The notes below the pieces were generated by a model. That model saw only the letters and a list, made by a program, of their open reading frames with translations, was not told the DNA's origin and did no database searches. Below are positions 7,967-16,387 of a DNA stretch of 58,719 nt, one piece after another. Every line of letters starts with the position of its first letter. Position 1 is the first letter of the stretch. Source of the DNA: Selenomonas sp. AE3005 (GTDB lineage Bacteria; Bacillota; Negativicutes; Selenomonadales; Selenomonadaceae). The position numbers were made by a program, and so were the translations under genes. Location of the stretch: positions 1 through 58,719 of the forward strand of contig NZ_CAJODG010000011.1 in assembly GCF_905233635.1 (NCBI RefSeq). Direction: 5' to 3'.

Positions 7967-9196
7967 ATGCATCGTTTTGCAGTAATGACACGAAGACAAA
8001 AGCTGGCTGTCGGTGGGATTTGTTTAATCCTGCTGACAGTAGCTTTTTATTTTTATATGGGTGCCGGCAAGCAGAATGGACAGAAACAGCAGCGCAATCT
8101 GCCGGCTGTCAAGGTTCAGACGGTGGAACGGCAGGATATGCAGCGGCATATTGTCCTGTCCGGTCAAACGGTAGCTGATGCCAGTATCAACCTGGCACCG
8201 AAATACAGCGGCCGGATTGCGGCTGTATACGTTAAGCTCGGTGACCGGGTGGAGGCCGGGCAGGTTCTGATGGCTCAGGATATGGAGGATTTGGATATCT
8301 CCATTGCCCAGAATACGGCGGCAGCAGGTGCGGCCTGGGCAGATACCAGGGAGGCGTCGGCCTCTTATAATGCCAACTATATCAGTAAGAAGAATGCTTA
8401 TGAGCTGGCGAAAAGCAAATTTGAACGTCAACAATATCTTTTTTCCATTGGGGCAATATCACAGGATACTTTGGACAGCGTGGAAAATGAGTACATGGCC
8501 AGCAAGGCGGCCTTTGAGATTTTAGCCAATCAGGTGGCAGGCGGTGAGGCAGCGTCCGTTCAGTCGAAGGAATACAATGCCATTAAGCAGGAACGGGCAG
8601 TAGAGGCCTTGCAGAAACAGCGTGAGGATATGTTTCTGCGTGCTCCGCGCAGCGGTGTGATTGCCTACCGTAATGCCGAGGTGGGGGCGCTGGCTGCTGC
8701 CGGTACCAAGGCGTTTACACTGGTGGACAACAGCCATATCAACGTTGACTGCACCATCAGTGAGAATGATGCGGCCATTCTGCAAACGGGAATGGCGGTG
8801 AATATTACCATTGACGCACTGGGACGTGATTATGCCGGCAAGATTATCTTTGTCAGCCCGGCCATGGAGGAAAACAGCAAGAGTTATCTGGTTCGTTTGG
8901 AAATCTCCGACGCTGATGAGGCCGTCAAAGCTGGTCTCTTTGCGCATACGACCGTTGATATTTTACAGCGGCCGCAGACCATTTTTGTGCCGCAGGAGGC
9001 TGTGCTGACGCGTAATGGGGTGACGTCGGTGTTTGTGCTGCGGGCAGATGGTACCGTTGAGCAGCGTGAGGTAAAAATCGGCCTGCTCAACGATAAAGAG
9101 GAAGAAATCATCGAGGGGCTCAGCGCAGGCGAACAGGTAGTTCTTTCCAATCAGGATAAACTGCAAACAGGCACGAAGGTGCAGGTGGTATCATGA
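7967..9196 (+). CDS. RND efflux periplasmic adaptor (membrane fusion protein)
   Basis: AcrA/MexA-type adaptor of 409 residues that links an inner-membrane RND pump to an outer-membrane channel. An N-terminal membrane anchor lies at about 13-29. The first lipoyl half is about 63-105 (SGRIAAVYVKLGDRVEAGQVLM), followed by a helical hairpin (about 110-210) and the second lipoyl half (LRAPRSGVIAYRNAEVGALAAAG). Beta-barrel and membrane-proximal parts complete it. No lipobox cysteine is visible, so it is probably anchored by its N-terminal helix. GAGGAAA precedes the ATG. Its stop overlaps the pump start by 4 bp. No TolC-like gene is in the window. Confidence 0.92.
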   Translation: MHRFAVMTRRQKLAVGGICLILLTVAFYFYMGAGKQNGQKQQRNLPAVKVQTVERQDMQRHIVLSGQTVADASINLAPKYSGRIAAVYVKLGDRVEAGQVLMAQDMEDLDISIAQNTAAAGAAWADTREASASYNANYISKKNAYELAKSKFERQQYLFSIGAISQDTLDSVENEYMASKAAFEILANQVAGGEAASVQSKEYNAIKQERAVEALQKQREDMFLRAPRSGVIAYRNAEVGALAAAGTKAFTLVDNSHINVDCTISENDAAILQTGMAVNITIDALGRDYAGKIIFVSPAMEENSKSYLVRLEISDADEAVKAGLFAHTTVDILQRPQTIFVPQEAVLTRNGVTSVFVLRADGTVEQREVKIGLLNDKEEEIIEGLSAGEQVVLSNQDKLQTGTKVQVVS

Positions 9197-12100
9197 ATAT
9201 CACCCGTTGGTCAATCAATAGGCCTGTAGGCATTTCCATGATAGTCGCTTTTTTTGTAGTGCTGGGACTTTACAGTTACTATAGAATCGGCGTGGAACTG
9301 CTGCCGGCGCTCAATACTCCTTATGTGACTGTGACGGTGCGTTATCCGGGGGCCAGTGCTGAGTCTGTGGAGCAGGCAATCATCAAGCCTGTGGAGGACG
9401 CAGTATCTTCAGTGTCCAATGTTAAGACGCTGACATCTGTGGCCAGCTATGAACGCGGCCGGGTGATGATGGAGCTGAACTTTGATGCTGACGCGGATAT
9501 GGCGGCGATTGAGGCGACCAAAAAAGTCGAGGCCATCAAAAGCAAGCTGCCCGATGAGGCTGACGCCCCCGTCGTCATCAAGAGAGATATTAACGCCAAG
9601 CCCATTGTGGAACTGGCGGTCATGAGTCAGCACAGCCTGGGCATGACGTATTCCATGACGGAAAACGTCTTTCAGGATGTTTTGCAGCAGGCCGGCGGTG
9701 TTTCGGAAATTGAGCTGCACGGCGGCCGTGACAAGGAAGTGGCTGTGGAAGTAGACAGGGAGAAACTGGCCGCTTACAAGCTGACCTTACCCAAGATTGC
9801 CAGTGCTATCCGCAACGAAAACCAGCTGATGCCGTCCGGGCCGGTCTATACAGAATCCACCAAGACAGACGTCCGCGTGCTGGCAGAATACAGCAGTGCC
9901 GCCGACATTGCCAAAATTCGGGTGGCCAATACCAGCGGTGAACTGATTCCGTTGACAGCGGTGGCTACAGTCAAAGAACAGGACGCGCGGCAGCAGCGGT
10001 ATGGACGCCTTAACGGTGAACCGGCTATCAACGTGCTCATTTACAAAAATAGTGATGCCAATGTCGTGGAAACGGCACAGGAAATCATGAAATCGGTGGA
10101 AAAACTGCGTCGCGACTATCCGGAATATCAGTTTGTCGTGGTGTCCAATGACGCCGATTATGTGGAAACGTCCCTGCACAGCACTTTGGGCACACTGGTG
10201 GAGGGGCTTATCACCACTGGGCTGGTGCTGTTTTTGTTCCTGCGTGGCTGGCGTTCTACCGCTGCGGTTATGATTGCCATTCCGACTTCCCTGATTTCGA
10301 CATTCTTTGTCATGTATCTGGCCGGGTTTACCTTCAATATGATGTCCCTTATGGGCATGACCTTGTGCGTGGGTATTCTGGTAGATGATTCCATTGTTGT
10401 CCTCGAAAATATCATCCGCTATCTAAAAAATGGTGCGGTGCCTGAGGAGGCGGCTGAAAAAGGACGTATGGAAATCGGCATGGCGGCTGTGGCTATCACC
10501 CTTTGTGATGCAGCAGTATTTATGCCTATTGCTTTTATGGAAGGCATGACGGGCCAGTATTTCCGGCAGTTCGGCTTGACGATAGTCTTTGCCGGAGCGT
10601 TTTCCCTGTTTGTGTCCTTTACGCTGACGCCTATGCTTGCGGCTAAGTTCTTTAAAAAAGGCTACCATGTAAGTGATTCCCTGCTTTGGCAAATCATGGA
10701 CAACCTGGAAGTGCGGGCAGTGGAAATTTACCGGCGGCTGCTCTATTGGAGTTTAGGGCATCAAAAGAAACTGCTGTTGTCAATTTTAGGCATTTTTGCC
10801 GCTGTGCTCGCGTTGATTCCGTTGGGGGCTGTGGGGATGGAATACATGCCGCAGACAGACGAATCAAGTTTTACCATCAATATTCAGTGCCCGGTCAGGG
10901 CCTCTTCGGAAGAACCTAATAAGGTTGCCCTGCAGCTGGAAGAAAAGCTGGCGCAGATTCCGGAGGTCAAGTATTATATGACGCAGGCCGGTGGTTCTTC
11001 GAGTGCTTATGAAGGCCGTATTAAGGTGGAACTGGTTGGCAGGCATGACCGCAGCCGTTCTATTTGGGAGATTACCAATGAGGTAAGGGATTTTGCCAAG
11101 GATATAAAGACAGCTGAAGTGCGCGTGACTGAGGCCCAGTCCAACGTGGCCGGTATTGCCGGCGGCGGTGGCGGCCGCGGGGGCGGCGGTGCGCTGCAGG
11201 TTGAACTCCGGGGCAGCAATATGACGGAGTTAACGTCTGCGGCTGACAAGGTGGAGAAAATCCTGCGCCACGATATCGAAGGTGTAGGCGATGTCAGCAG
11301 TTCCTATACTGAAGGAATGCCGGAAATTCAGCTGACAGTCAACCGTGACAAGCTGAAGGCTTTTGACGCCTCCATTGCCGACATTGATACAGCGTTCAGT
11401 TCGGCCATCAGCGGTATATCGGCAGGCAGTTTAAAGAATGACCCTCTGAATGGGGGTCAGGATACCGATATCAAAGTGCGTCTGACAGGTGCCGATGGTT
11501 ACAAGGCCTCGGACGTGGCCAGAGTACCGGTATGGTCAAACGGCAAACTGGTGTATCTGGGCGATGTGGCCAATGTCAAAGATGGCCGTGGCCCGGTAAG
11601 TATACGCCGCGTGGATAAGCAGCGTTCCATACAGATTGGTGCCAACCTCAGAGGCCGGCCCGTAGGTGACGTGGTGCGGGACGCCAAAAAGGCTTTGCAG
11701 CAGGCCAATTTAGGCGAAGGCATTACTTACCGCTTTAAGGGGCAGGCCAACCGCATGAATGATACCTTTGCGGAATTGCTCAGTGCCTTATTCCTGGCGC
11801 TGATACTTATTTACATGCTGCTGGCGGTGCTTTATGAATCCGTGCTGACGCCTTTTATCCGCATGTTTTCCCTGCCCCTGGGGCTGATAGGTTCAGTGCT
11901 GCTGCTCTTCTTAACCCATAATACCCTTAATCTTTACTCAATGATTGGTATATTGGTAATGGATGGTATTGTGGCGAAAAACGGTACGCTGCTCATTGAT
12001 TACACCCTGACTTTGATGGACAGGGGACGCAATGCGCTGGAGGCTATTGTGGAGGCTGGCTGTGTGCGTTTAAAGCCAATATTCATGACTACCATCACTA

Positions 12101-12273
12101 TGATGGTGGGAATGATGCCGATGGCACTAGCGCTCAGCGATGGCGCCGAAACGCGTGTATCCATGGCCTGGGTTATCATTGGCGGCCTGCTGACGTCCAC
12201 CGTCTTTACATTGTTGGTGATACCCATCATCTTTCTGTATTTTTATCGTGATAAGGCCAGTGGGCAGGGTTGA
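9193..12273 (+). CDS. RND-family multidrug efflux permease (AcrB/MexB-like)
   Basis: Proton-driven inner-membrane pump of 1026 residues, the usual length. The first membrane helix is at about 11-30. The porter region begins with PYVTVTVRYPGAS. Helices 2-6 include GLVLFLFLRGWRS and GILVDDSIVVLENI, the helix that carries the proton-relay aspartates. The second half repeats the plan, with helix 7 near 515 and helices 8-12 from about 850. A Gly-rich stretch of about 15 residues (starting near 653) lies between the two halves of the second porter domain. Substrates cannot be inferred. It is the last gene of the regulator-kinase-pump run. Confidence 0.93.
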   Translation: MNITRWSINRPVGISMIVAFFVVLGLYSYYRIGVELLPALNTPYVTVTVRYPGASAESVEQAIIKPVEDAVSSVSNVKTLTSVASYERGRVMMELNFDADADMAAIEATKKVEAIKSKLPDEADAPVVIKRDINAKPIVELAVMSQHSLGMTYSMTENVFQDVLQQAGGVSEIELHGGRDKEVAVEVDREKLAAYKLTLPKIASAIRNENQLMPSGPVYTESTKTDVRVLAEYSSAADIAKIRVANTSGELIPLTAVATVKEQDARQQRYGRLNGEPAINVLIYKNSDANVVETAQEIMKSVEKLRRDYPEYQFVVVSNDADYVETSLHSTLGTLVEGLITTGLVLFLFLRGWRSTAAVMIAIPTSLISTFFVMYLAGFTFNMMSLMGMTLCVGILVDDSIVVLENIIRYLKNGAVPEEAAEKGRMEIGMAAVAITLCDAAVFMPIAFMEGMTGQYFRQFGLTIVFAGAFSLFVSFTLTPMLAAKFFKKGYHVSDSLLWQIMDNLEVRAVEIYRRLLYWSLGHQKKLLLSILGIFAAVLALIPLGAVGMEYMPQTDESSFTINIQCPVRASSEEPNKVALQLEEKLAQIPEVKYYMTQAGGSSSAYEGRIKVELVGRHDRSRSIWEITNEVRDFAKDIKTAEVRVTEAQSNVAGIAGGGGGRGGGGALQVELRGSNMTELTSAADKVEKILRHDIEGVGDVSSSYTEGMPEIQLTVNRDKLKAFDASIADIDTAFSSAISGISAGSLKNDPLNGGQDTDIKVRLTGADGYKASDVARVPVWSNGKLVYLGDVANVKDGRGPVSIRRVDKQRSIQIGANLRGRPVGDVVRDAKKALQQANLGEGITYRFKGQANRMNDTFAELLSALFLALILIYMLLAVLYESVLTPFIRMFSLPLGLIGSVLLLFLTHNTLNLYSMIGILVMDGIVAKNGTLLIDYTLTLMDRGRNALEAIVEAGCVRLKPIFMTTITMMVGMMPMALALSDGAETRVSMAWVIIGGLLTSTVFTLLVIPIIFLYFYRDKASGQG

Positions 12274-12300
12274 GTCAAAAATTTTGCAATGTAGTTAATT

Positions 12301-12327
12301 TTGTGATACACTTTTTCCAAGTATAAA
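12301..12327 (+). promoter_or_regulatory. Possible promoter of the H1-like gene
   Basis: TTGTGA (12301-12306), a 15-bp spacer and TATAAA (12322-12327) lie 30 bp before the TTG start. The spacing is short, so confidence is limited. Confidence 0.4.
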
Positions 12328-12356
12328 AATAGTGAATTTTTGGGGAGGAATTCTAC

Positions 12357-12785
12357 TTGGCTACGACAAAAAAGACAACCGGTGTGAAGAAAACGGCAGC
12401 TACGGCTGCGAAAAAAGCGGTAAAGGGAGTTGCCAGCAAGGTAGTAGAGGCGGCAGTAACCAGCACCGCAGTCAAGGCGGCTAAGTCAGCTGCTAAAACC
12501 ACAAAGGCGGCTGTTGCCAAAAAGAAATACATGTATATTTTCTTTAACTGCAACGATAATAAAGATGCACATTCGATGAATGCCCGTTATAATAACGAAG
12601 TGTTCTCGGATACGGTGGCCGGCAGAAAAGCGCTGCTGCAGAAGGTCAAAGACGAAGTGTCGGCCGGACGCGTAAATGTGTCTGATAAGGCGGCTGTGGA
12701 AAATGAGATTTTAAAGGGTAATCCTGTTGAGGCCAGTGCTAAAATCCAGTATGGTGATATAGAGCGCATGGTGGTAAGAGCTTAA
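12357..12785 (+). CDS. Histone H1-like Lys/Ala-rich small protein with C-terminal domain
   Basis: A 142-residue protein of two unlike parts. Residues 1-58 are almost only Lys, Ala, Thr and Val, resembling the tails of bacterial H1-like proteins that bind DNA without sequence preference. Residues 59-142 form a more ordinary, mixed-charge domain that starts with YMYIFFNCND and that I do not recognise. Translation begins at TTG, well placed after GGGAGGAA (12342-12350). A strong terminator follows, so the gene is a single unit. A nucleoid or RNA-associated role is inferred from composition only. Confidence 0.75.
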   Translation: MATTKKTTGVKKTAATAAKKAVKGVASKVVEAAVTSTAVKAAKSAAKTTKAAVAKKKYMYIFFNCNDNKDAHSMNARYNNEVFSDTVAGRKALLQKVKDEVSAGRVNVSDKAAVENEILKGNPVEASAKIQYGDIERMVVRA

Positions 12786-12810
12786 TTGCAGTAGAAGATA
12801 CGGGTTCATT

Positions 12811-12850
12811 AAAGTCCATTGACGAAATGAAGTGTCAATGGACTTTTTTT
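12811..12850 (+). terminator. Strong Rho-independent terminator
   Basis: AAGTCCATTGAC pairs with GTCAATGGACTT around an 8-10 nt loop and is followed directly by a run of seven T. It ends the H1-like gene and abuts the left end of the repeat element. Confidence 0.92.
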
Positions 12851-13453
12851 ATTGCAGTTTGACGGTCAGTGCCTGCTTACTTTTAATTGTGACAACTCAG
12901 TCGGGTGGAGGTGGTAATACTTTTCGCTGTTGCACTGAATGGCCCACCAGCAAAATTATGAACTTTTTTAGCTGCATGCGCCGGCAAGCAGTCGGCGCGA
13001 TTGTTCATCTCAGTTTCCAGGAACTGTTGTTTGTGGGCCAGTCCTCACTGCGTTCGGACAGTCGTTCCACTGCGAAAAGCATCACCACCTCCGCCCTATG
13101 CAGAGTCCATATCATACGGCATTTTCGTGGTGATAAGAAACAAGTACATCTATGTTCTTGTAACGGGAGCAACGGGTTCGTGGCAACAGTATGTGCCGTT
13201 TCTGGGGGCGAACGGGGGAGTGATTTTTATGCGAGGAGCGATTGCCTGAGCGCAGCGAAGGCCGGCACACTGTAGTACGTTGCTAAGCAACTATGCTGAA
13301 AGGAGCGCCGTTGGCCTGCCCGGCGCAGGTAACTGGATAATGATATTTTACGAGGTGTGTCGTTTAGCGGGGACAGAAAAATTACTCCCCCGTGAACCCC
13401 ATGCACGTATTGACGGGATACTTTTAATAACGCATTGACCGTCAAACTGTAAT
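12851..13453 (+). repeat. Complete 603-bp structured element with terminal inverted repeats (copy 2)
   Basis: The ends are 18-bp inverted repeats with one mismatch (12851-12868 and 13436-13453; inner 14 bp CAGTTTGACGGTCA perfect). Domain I: 12903-12930 pairs with 13069-13096 (about 24 of 28 positions). Nested inside are TGGCCCAC/GTGGGCCA (12940, 13033), ATGAAC/GTTCAT (12958, 13003), GCGCCG/CGGCGC (12978, 12993) and a CAGTT/AACTG hairpin (13011-13026). Between domains, ACGGCA/TGCCGT (13116, 13194) can pair. Domain II is the 197-nt core 13204-13400, closed by a 16-bp helix and holding the GCGCCG/CGGCGC hairpin at 13305-13326. Reading frames here look spurious. No transposase and no clear target-site duplication are seen. 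It is either a miniature transposable element or a gene for a large folded RNA. Confidence 0.85.
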
Positions 13454-13517
13454 ATATTTGAGTGGCTGAAACAGTTTTACAATATTTTATCCCGTCCGGC
13501 CGTGGAAAATTGCGTGT

Positions 13518-13544
13518 AAGCCCTTTTATTATGGCTTTTTTTTT
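13518..13544 (+). terminator. Weak terminator-like hairpin before alaS
   Basis: AAGCC and GGCTT pair around about 10 nt and are followed by a run of eight or more T. The short stem makes this uncertain. It could end a transcript coming out of the repeat element. Confidence 0.4.
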
Positions 13545-13552
13545 GGTAAAAT
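13544..13552 (+). promoter_or_regulatory. Possible extended -10 promoter of alaS
   Basis: TGGTAAAAT fits an extended -10 element (TGn then TAAAAT) about 70 bp before the alaS start. No good -35 box is visible. No T-box leader signature was found in the following leader. Confidence 0.4.
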
Positions 13553-13624
13553 AGGAACGTTAGATTTGTAAATTACAGCAGACATGTGTTCTGCTGCAAA
13601 ATACCTATATGGGGGTAGATTTGT

Positions 13625-16252
13625 TTGAAGTATATGAGTGGTAACGAACTGCGTGAAGCATATTTGCAGTTCTTTGCAGAAAAGAAGGGGCATTTGCGCC
13701 TGCCAAGTTTCTCGCTGATTCCGCAGGATGACCCGACGCTGCTTTTGATCGGTGCAGGTATGGCACCGTTAAAGCCCTTCTTCACGGGCAAGATGAAACC
13801 GCCCCGCACGCGTGTGACGACGAGTCAGCGCTGTGTGCGTACTGGTGATATCGAAAATGTCGGCCGTACTGCCCGTCATCAGACCTTCTTTGAAATGCTG
13901 GGCAATTTCTCCTTTGGCGATTACTTCAAAGGCGAAGCTATTCCCTGGGCATGGGAATTCCTGACGGAAGTCGTGGAACTGCCGAAGGACAAACTCTGGG
14001 TTACGGTTTATCCGGACGATGATGAAGCCATCGAAATCTGGAAATCCCAGCCTGGTTTCCCGCAGGACCATATCGTGAAGATGGACGATAACTTCTGGGA
14101 AATTGGCCCTGGCCCCTGTGGTCCGGACTCTGAAATTTACATTGACCTGGGCGAAGAACGCGGCTGCGGCAGTCCGGACTGTGCTGTGGGCTGTGACTGC
14201 GACAGATATCTTGAAATCTGGAACCTCGTGTTCACGCAGTACGACAAGCAGGAAGATGGTTCCTACAAGAACCTCGCTCATAAAAACATTGATACGGGCT
14301 GTGGTCTGGAACGTCTGGCCTCCGTTGTACAGGAGAAAAAGACCAACTTTGAAACCGACCTGTTGTACCCGATTATTGAATACGCTGCTGGTGTTGCCGG
14401 TGTGACCTATGGCGAAGATGCTGAAAAGGACGTTTCCCTTAAGGTTATCGCTGACCATGCCCGTTCCATGGCCATCATGATTATGGACGGCATTCTGCCC
14501 TCCAACGAAGGCCGCGGCTATGTGCTGCGCCGTATCCTGCGCCGTGCTATCCGTCATGGCCGTATGCTGGGCATAAAGGACAAGTTCCTCGAAGGTGCGG
14601 TCAATGCTGCTGTAGAAATCTACCGCGGTGCCAAAGACTTTGAAGAACTCGTAAACAAGGCCGACTACATCAAGAAGGTTATCAGCCTCGAAGAGGACCG
14701 TTTCGCTGCTACCCTCAATCAGGGTATGGAACTTCTGGGTGCCGAAATCGCAAAGGTTAAGGCTGCCGGCAAGACGGCGCTTGATGGCGAAGTTACCTTC
14801 CGCCTTTACGATACCTTTGGTTTCCCCTGGGAACTGACGGAAGAAATTCTCCATGAAAATGGTCTGGAACTTGATAAAGACGGTTTTGATAAGGCTATGG
14901 ATGAACAGCGCACGCGTGCTCGCAACGCCCGTGCCGAAAACACCCGCGTGGCTGTGCCCGACCTGTCCTCCATCGATGTCAGCAAGCTGACGGTTGATGA
15001 AAAGGCTGTGGCAGGCAAGGTCGTGGCTATCTGGCAGGATGGCAAGCTGATGGACGAAATCACCGACGGCCAGGAGGCTGGTGTAATCCTCACGACGACG
15101 CCGTTCTACGCAGAAGGCGGCGGACAGGTTGGTGACGAAGGTATCCTGACCTCGGAATTCGGTCATATCAGCGTCAGCAACGCCAAGAAACTGCCGGACG
15201 GCACGGTTTACCATGTGGCTTACGTTGAAGAAGGTCAGCTCAAGGTTGGCGACGAAGTACAGATTGCTGTGAATAAGGCTCAGAAACTGGCTTCTGCTCG
15301 CAACCATACGGCTACACATCTGCTGCAGGCTGCCCTCAGGAAGGTCGTGGGCGACCAGATCAGCCAGGCCGGTTCCTCCGTTACGCCGGAACGCCTGCGT
15401 TTTGACTTCACGAACTTTGAACCGGTGACGGCTCAGCAGCTCGCTGATGTAGAAGAACTCGTCAATAACGAAATCCTCAAGGGCCAGGATGTGGAAATCT
15501 CCCACATGAGCCTGGATGAGGCTAAAGCCGCTGGCGCTATGGCGCTGTTCTCCGAAAAATACGGCGATGTGGTACGTGTGGTCAAGGTTCCTGATTTCTC
15601 CATGGAACTTTGCGGCGGCTCCCATGTAGCTAATGTTGGCCAGATTGGCATGTTTAAGATTGTCAGCGAATCTGGTGTGGCCTCCGGTGTGCGCCGTATT
15701 GAGGCTGTCACGGGTAAGGCTGCTCTTGACTATGCCAACGCTAAGATGGCAATTCTTGCTGACGCTGCTGGCAAGCTCAAGGCCAAGGAAGAAGATGTGC
15801 CGGCGCAGATTGAAAAACTGCAGGGTGAAATGAAGGCTATGCATAAACAGCTTGACGAAGTGGCTGCTATGCGCGATAAGGCTGATGCGGCAAAACTCAT
15901 TGCCGGTCTGCAGGAAGTAAACGGCGTTAATGTTGTTTGCGGCAAGACAAATGCCGGCAGCATGGACGAACTCCGTGAAGTAGCTGATATGACCAGCTCC
16001 AAGCTCGATACGCCGAGCGTTGTGGTTCTGGCCTGCGCTAATGATGGCAAAGTCAACCTCGTGGTCAAGGCTACGAAAGAGGCCAATGCCAAGGGCATTC
16101 ATGCCGGCAAGATTATCAAGGAAGCAGCTGCTGTTGTCGGTGGTGGCGGCGGCGGCCGTCCGGACATGGCTCAGGCTGGCGGTAAGAATGCAGATGCTCT
16201 GCCGCAGGCTTTTGATAAGGCTGTAGAAGTGATTAAGGCTCAGCTGGGCTAA
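13625..16252 (+). CDS. alaS: Alanyl-tRNA synthetase
   Basis: Class II synthetase that charges tRNA-Ala in the cytoplasm; 875 residues, full length. Class II motifs: motif 1 near GHLRLPSFSLIP, motif 2 TRVTTSQRCVR and motif 3 GRGYVLRRILRRAIRHG. The editing domain has HNHTATHLL and CGGSHVANVG, the zinc-binding His/Cys set that hydrolyses Ser- or Gly-tRNA-Ala. The C-terminal domain ends in a Gly-rich VGGGGGGRPDMAQAGG. The start is taken as TTG at 13625, about 9 bp after GGGGG; ATG at 13634 would be 18 bp away. The codon pattern is regular, as in highly expressed genes. A large terminator hairpin follows. Confidence 0.97.
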   Translation: MKYMSGNELREAYLQFFAEKKGHLRLPSFSLIPQDDPTLLLIGAGMAPLKPFFTGKMKPPRTRVTTSQRCVRTGDIENVGRTARHQTFFEMLGNFSFGDYFKGEAIPWAWEFLTEVVELPKDKLWVTVYPDDDEAIEIWKSQPGFPQDHIVKMDDNFWEIGPGPCGPDSEIYIDLGEERGCGSPDCAVGCDCDRYLEIWNLVFTQYDKQEDGSYKNLAHKNIDTGCGLERLASVVQEKKTNFETDLLYPIIEYAAGVAGVTYGEDAEKDVSLKVIADHARSMAIMIMDGILPSNEGRGYVLRRILRRAIRHGRMLGIKDKFLEGAVNAAVEIYRGAKDFEELVNKADYIKKVISLEEDRFAATLNQGMELLGAEIAKVKAAGKTALDGEVTFRLYDTFGFPWELTEEILHENGLELDKDGFDKAMDEQRTRARNARAENTRVAVPDLSSIDVSKLTVDEKAVAGKVVAIWQDGKLMDEITDGQEAGVILTTTPFYAEGGGQVGDEGILTSEFGHISVSNAKKLPDGTVYHVAYVEEGQLKVGDEVQIAVNKAQKLASARNHTATHLLQAALRKVVGDQISQAGSSVTPERLRFDFTNFEPVTAQQLADVEELVNNEILKGQDVEISHMSLDEAKAAGAMALFSEKYGDVVRVVKVPDFSMELCGGSHVANVGQIGMFKIVSESGVASGVRRIEAVTGKAALDYANAKMAILADAAGKLKAKEEDVPAQIEKLQGEMKAMHKQLDEVAAMRDKADAAKLIAGLQEVNGVNVVCGKTNAGSMDELREVADMTSSKLDTPSVVVLACANDGKVNLVVKATKEANAKGIHAGKIIKEAAAVVGGGGGGRPDMAQAGGKNADALPQAFDKAVEVIKAQLG

Positions 16253-16274
16253 AATAAAGTAAGTTAGGCTCGAT

Positions 16275-16349
16275 AAGGCCCGGCATAACCTTTTCTTGCG
16301 CTGAGACGCTGCGCGTCAAACGTTCCCGAAAAGGTTACGCCGGGCCTTT
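16275..16349 (+). terminator. Long-stem terminator after alaS
   Basis: 16275-16295 pairs with 16328-16349 over about 20 bp with one or two interruptions. The 32-nt loop carries a GACGC/GCGTC mini-hairpin, as in the terminator after pflA. Only three T follow, so termination may be partial. Confidence 0.65.
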
Positions 16350-16387
16350 GGATAGTCTGATGGTTATTATCCCAAGGGGGGATATAG

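Noticed and set aside
12832..13275. A 147-codon frame across the structured repeat
   Set aside because: It starts before the element, crosses its terminal repeat and helices, and has a composition unlike a protein; the matching part of copy 1 does not keep a comparable start.
12903..13400. Group II intron remnant as an explanation for the structured repeat
   Set aside because: No domain V signature hairpin, no reverse transcriptase and no intron boundary sequences were seen; the terminal inverted repeats also argue against it.
13450..13624. T-box leader for alaS
   Set aside because: No AGGGTGGNACCGCG box or specifier loop was found; only a weak hairpin and a -10 box are present.
13769..16102. 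A 777-codon open frame on the minus strand opposite alaS
   Set aside because: It mirrors the codon bias of alaS, shows no known domain and has no ribosome binding site.
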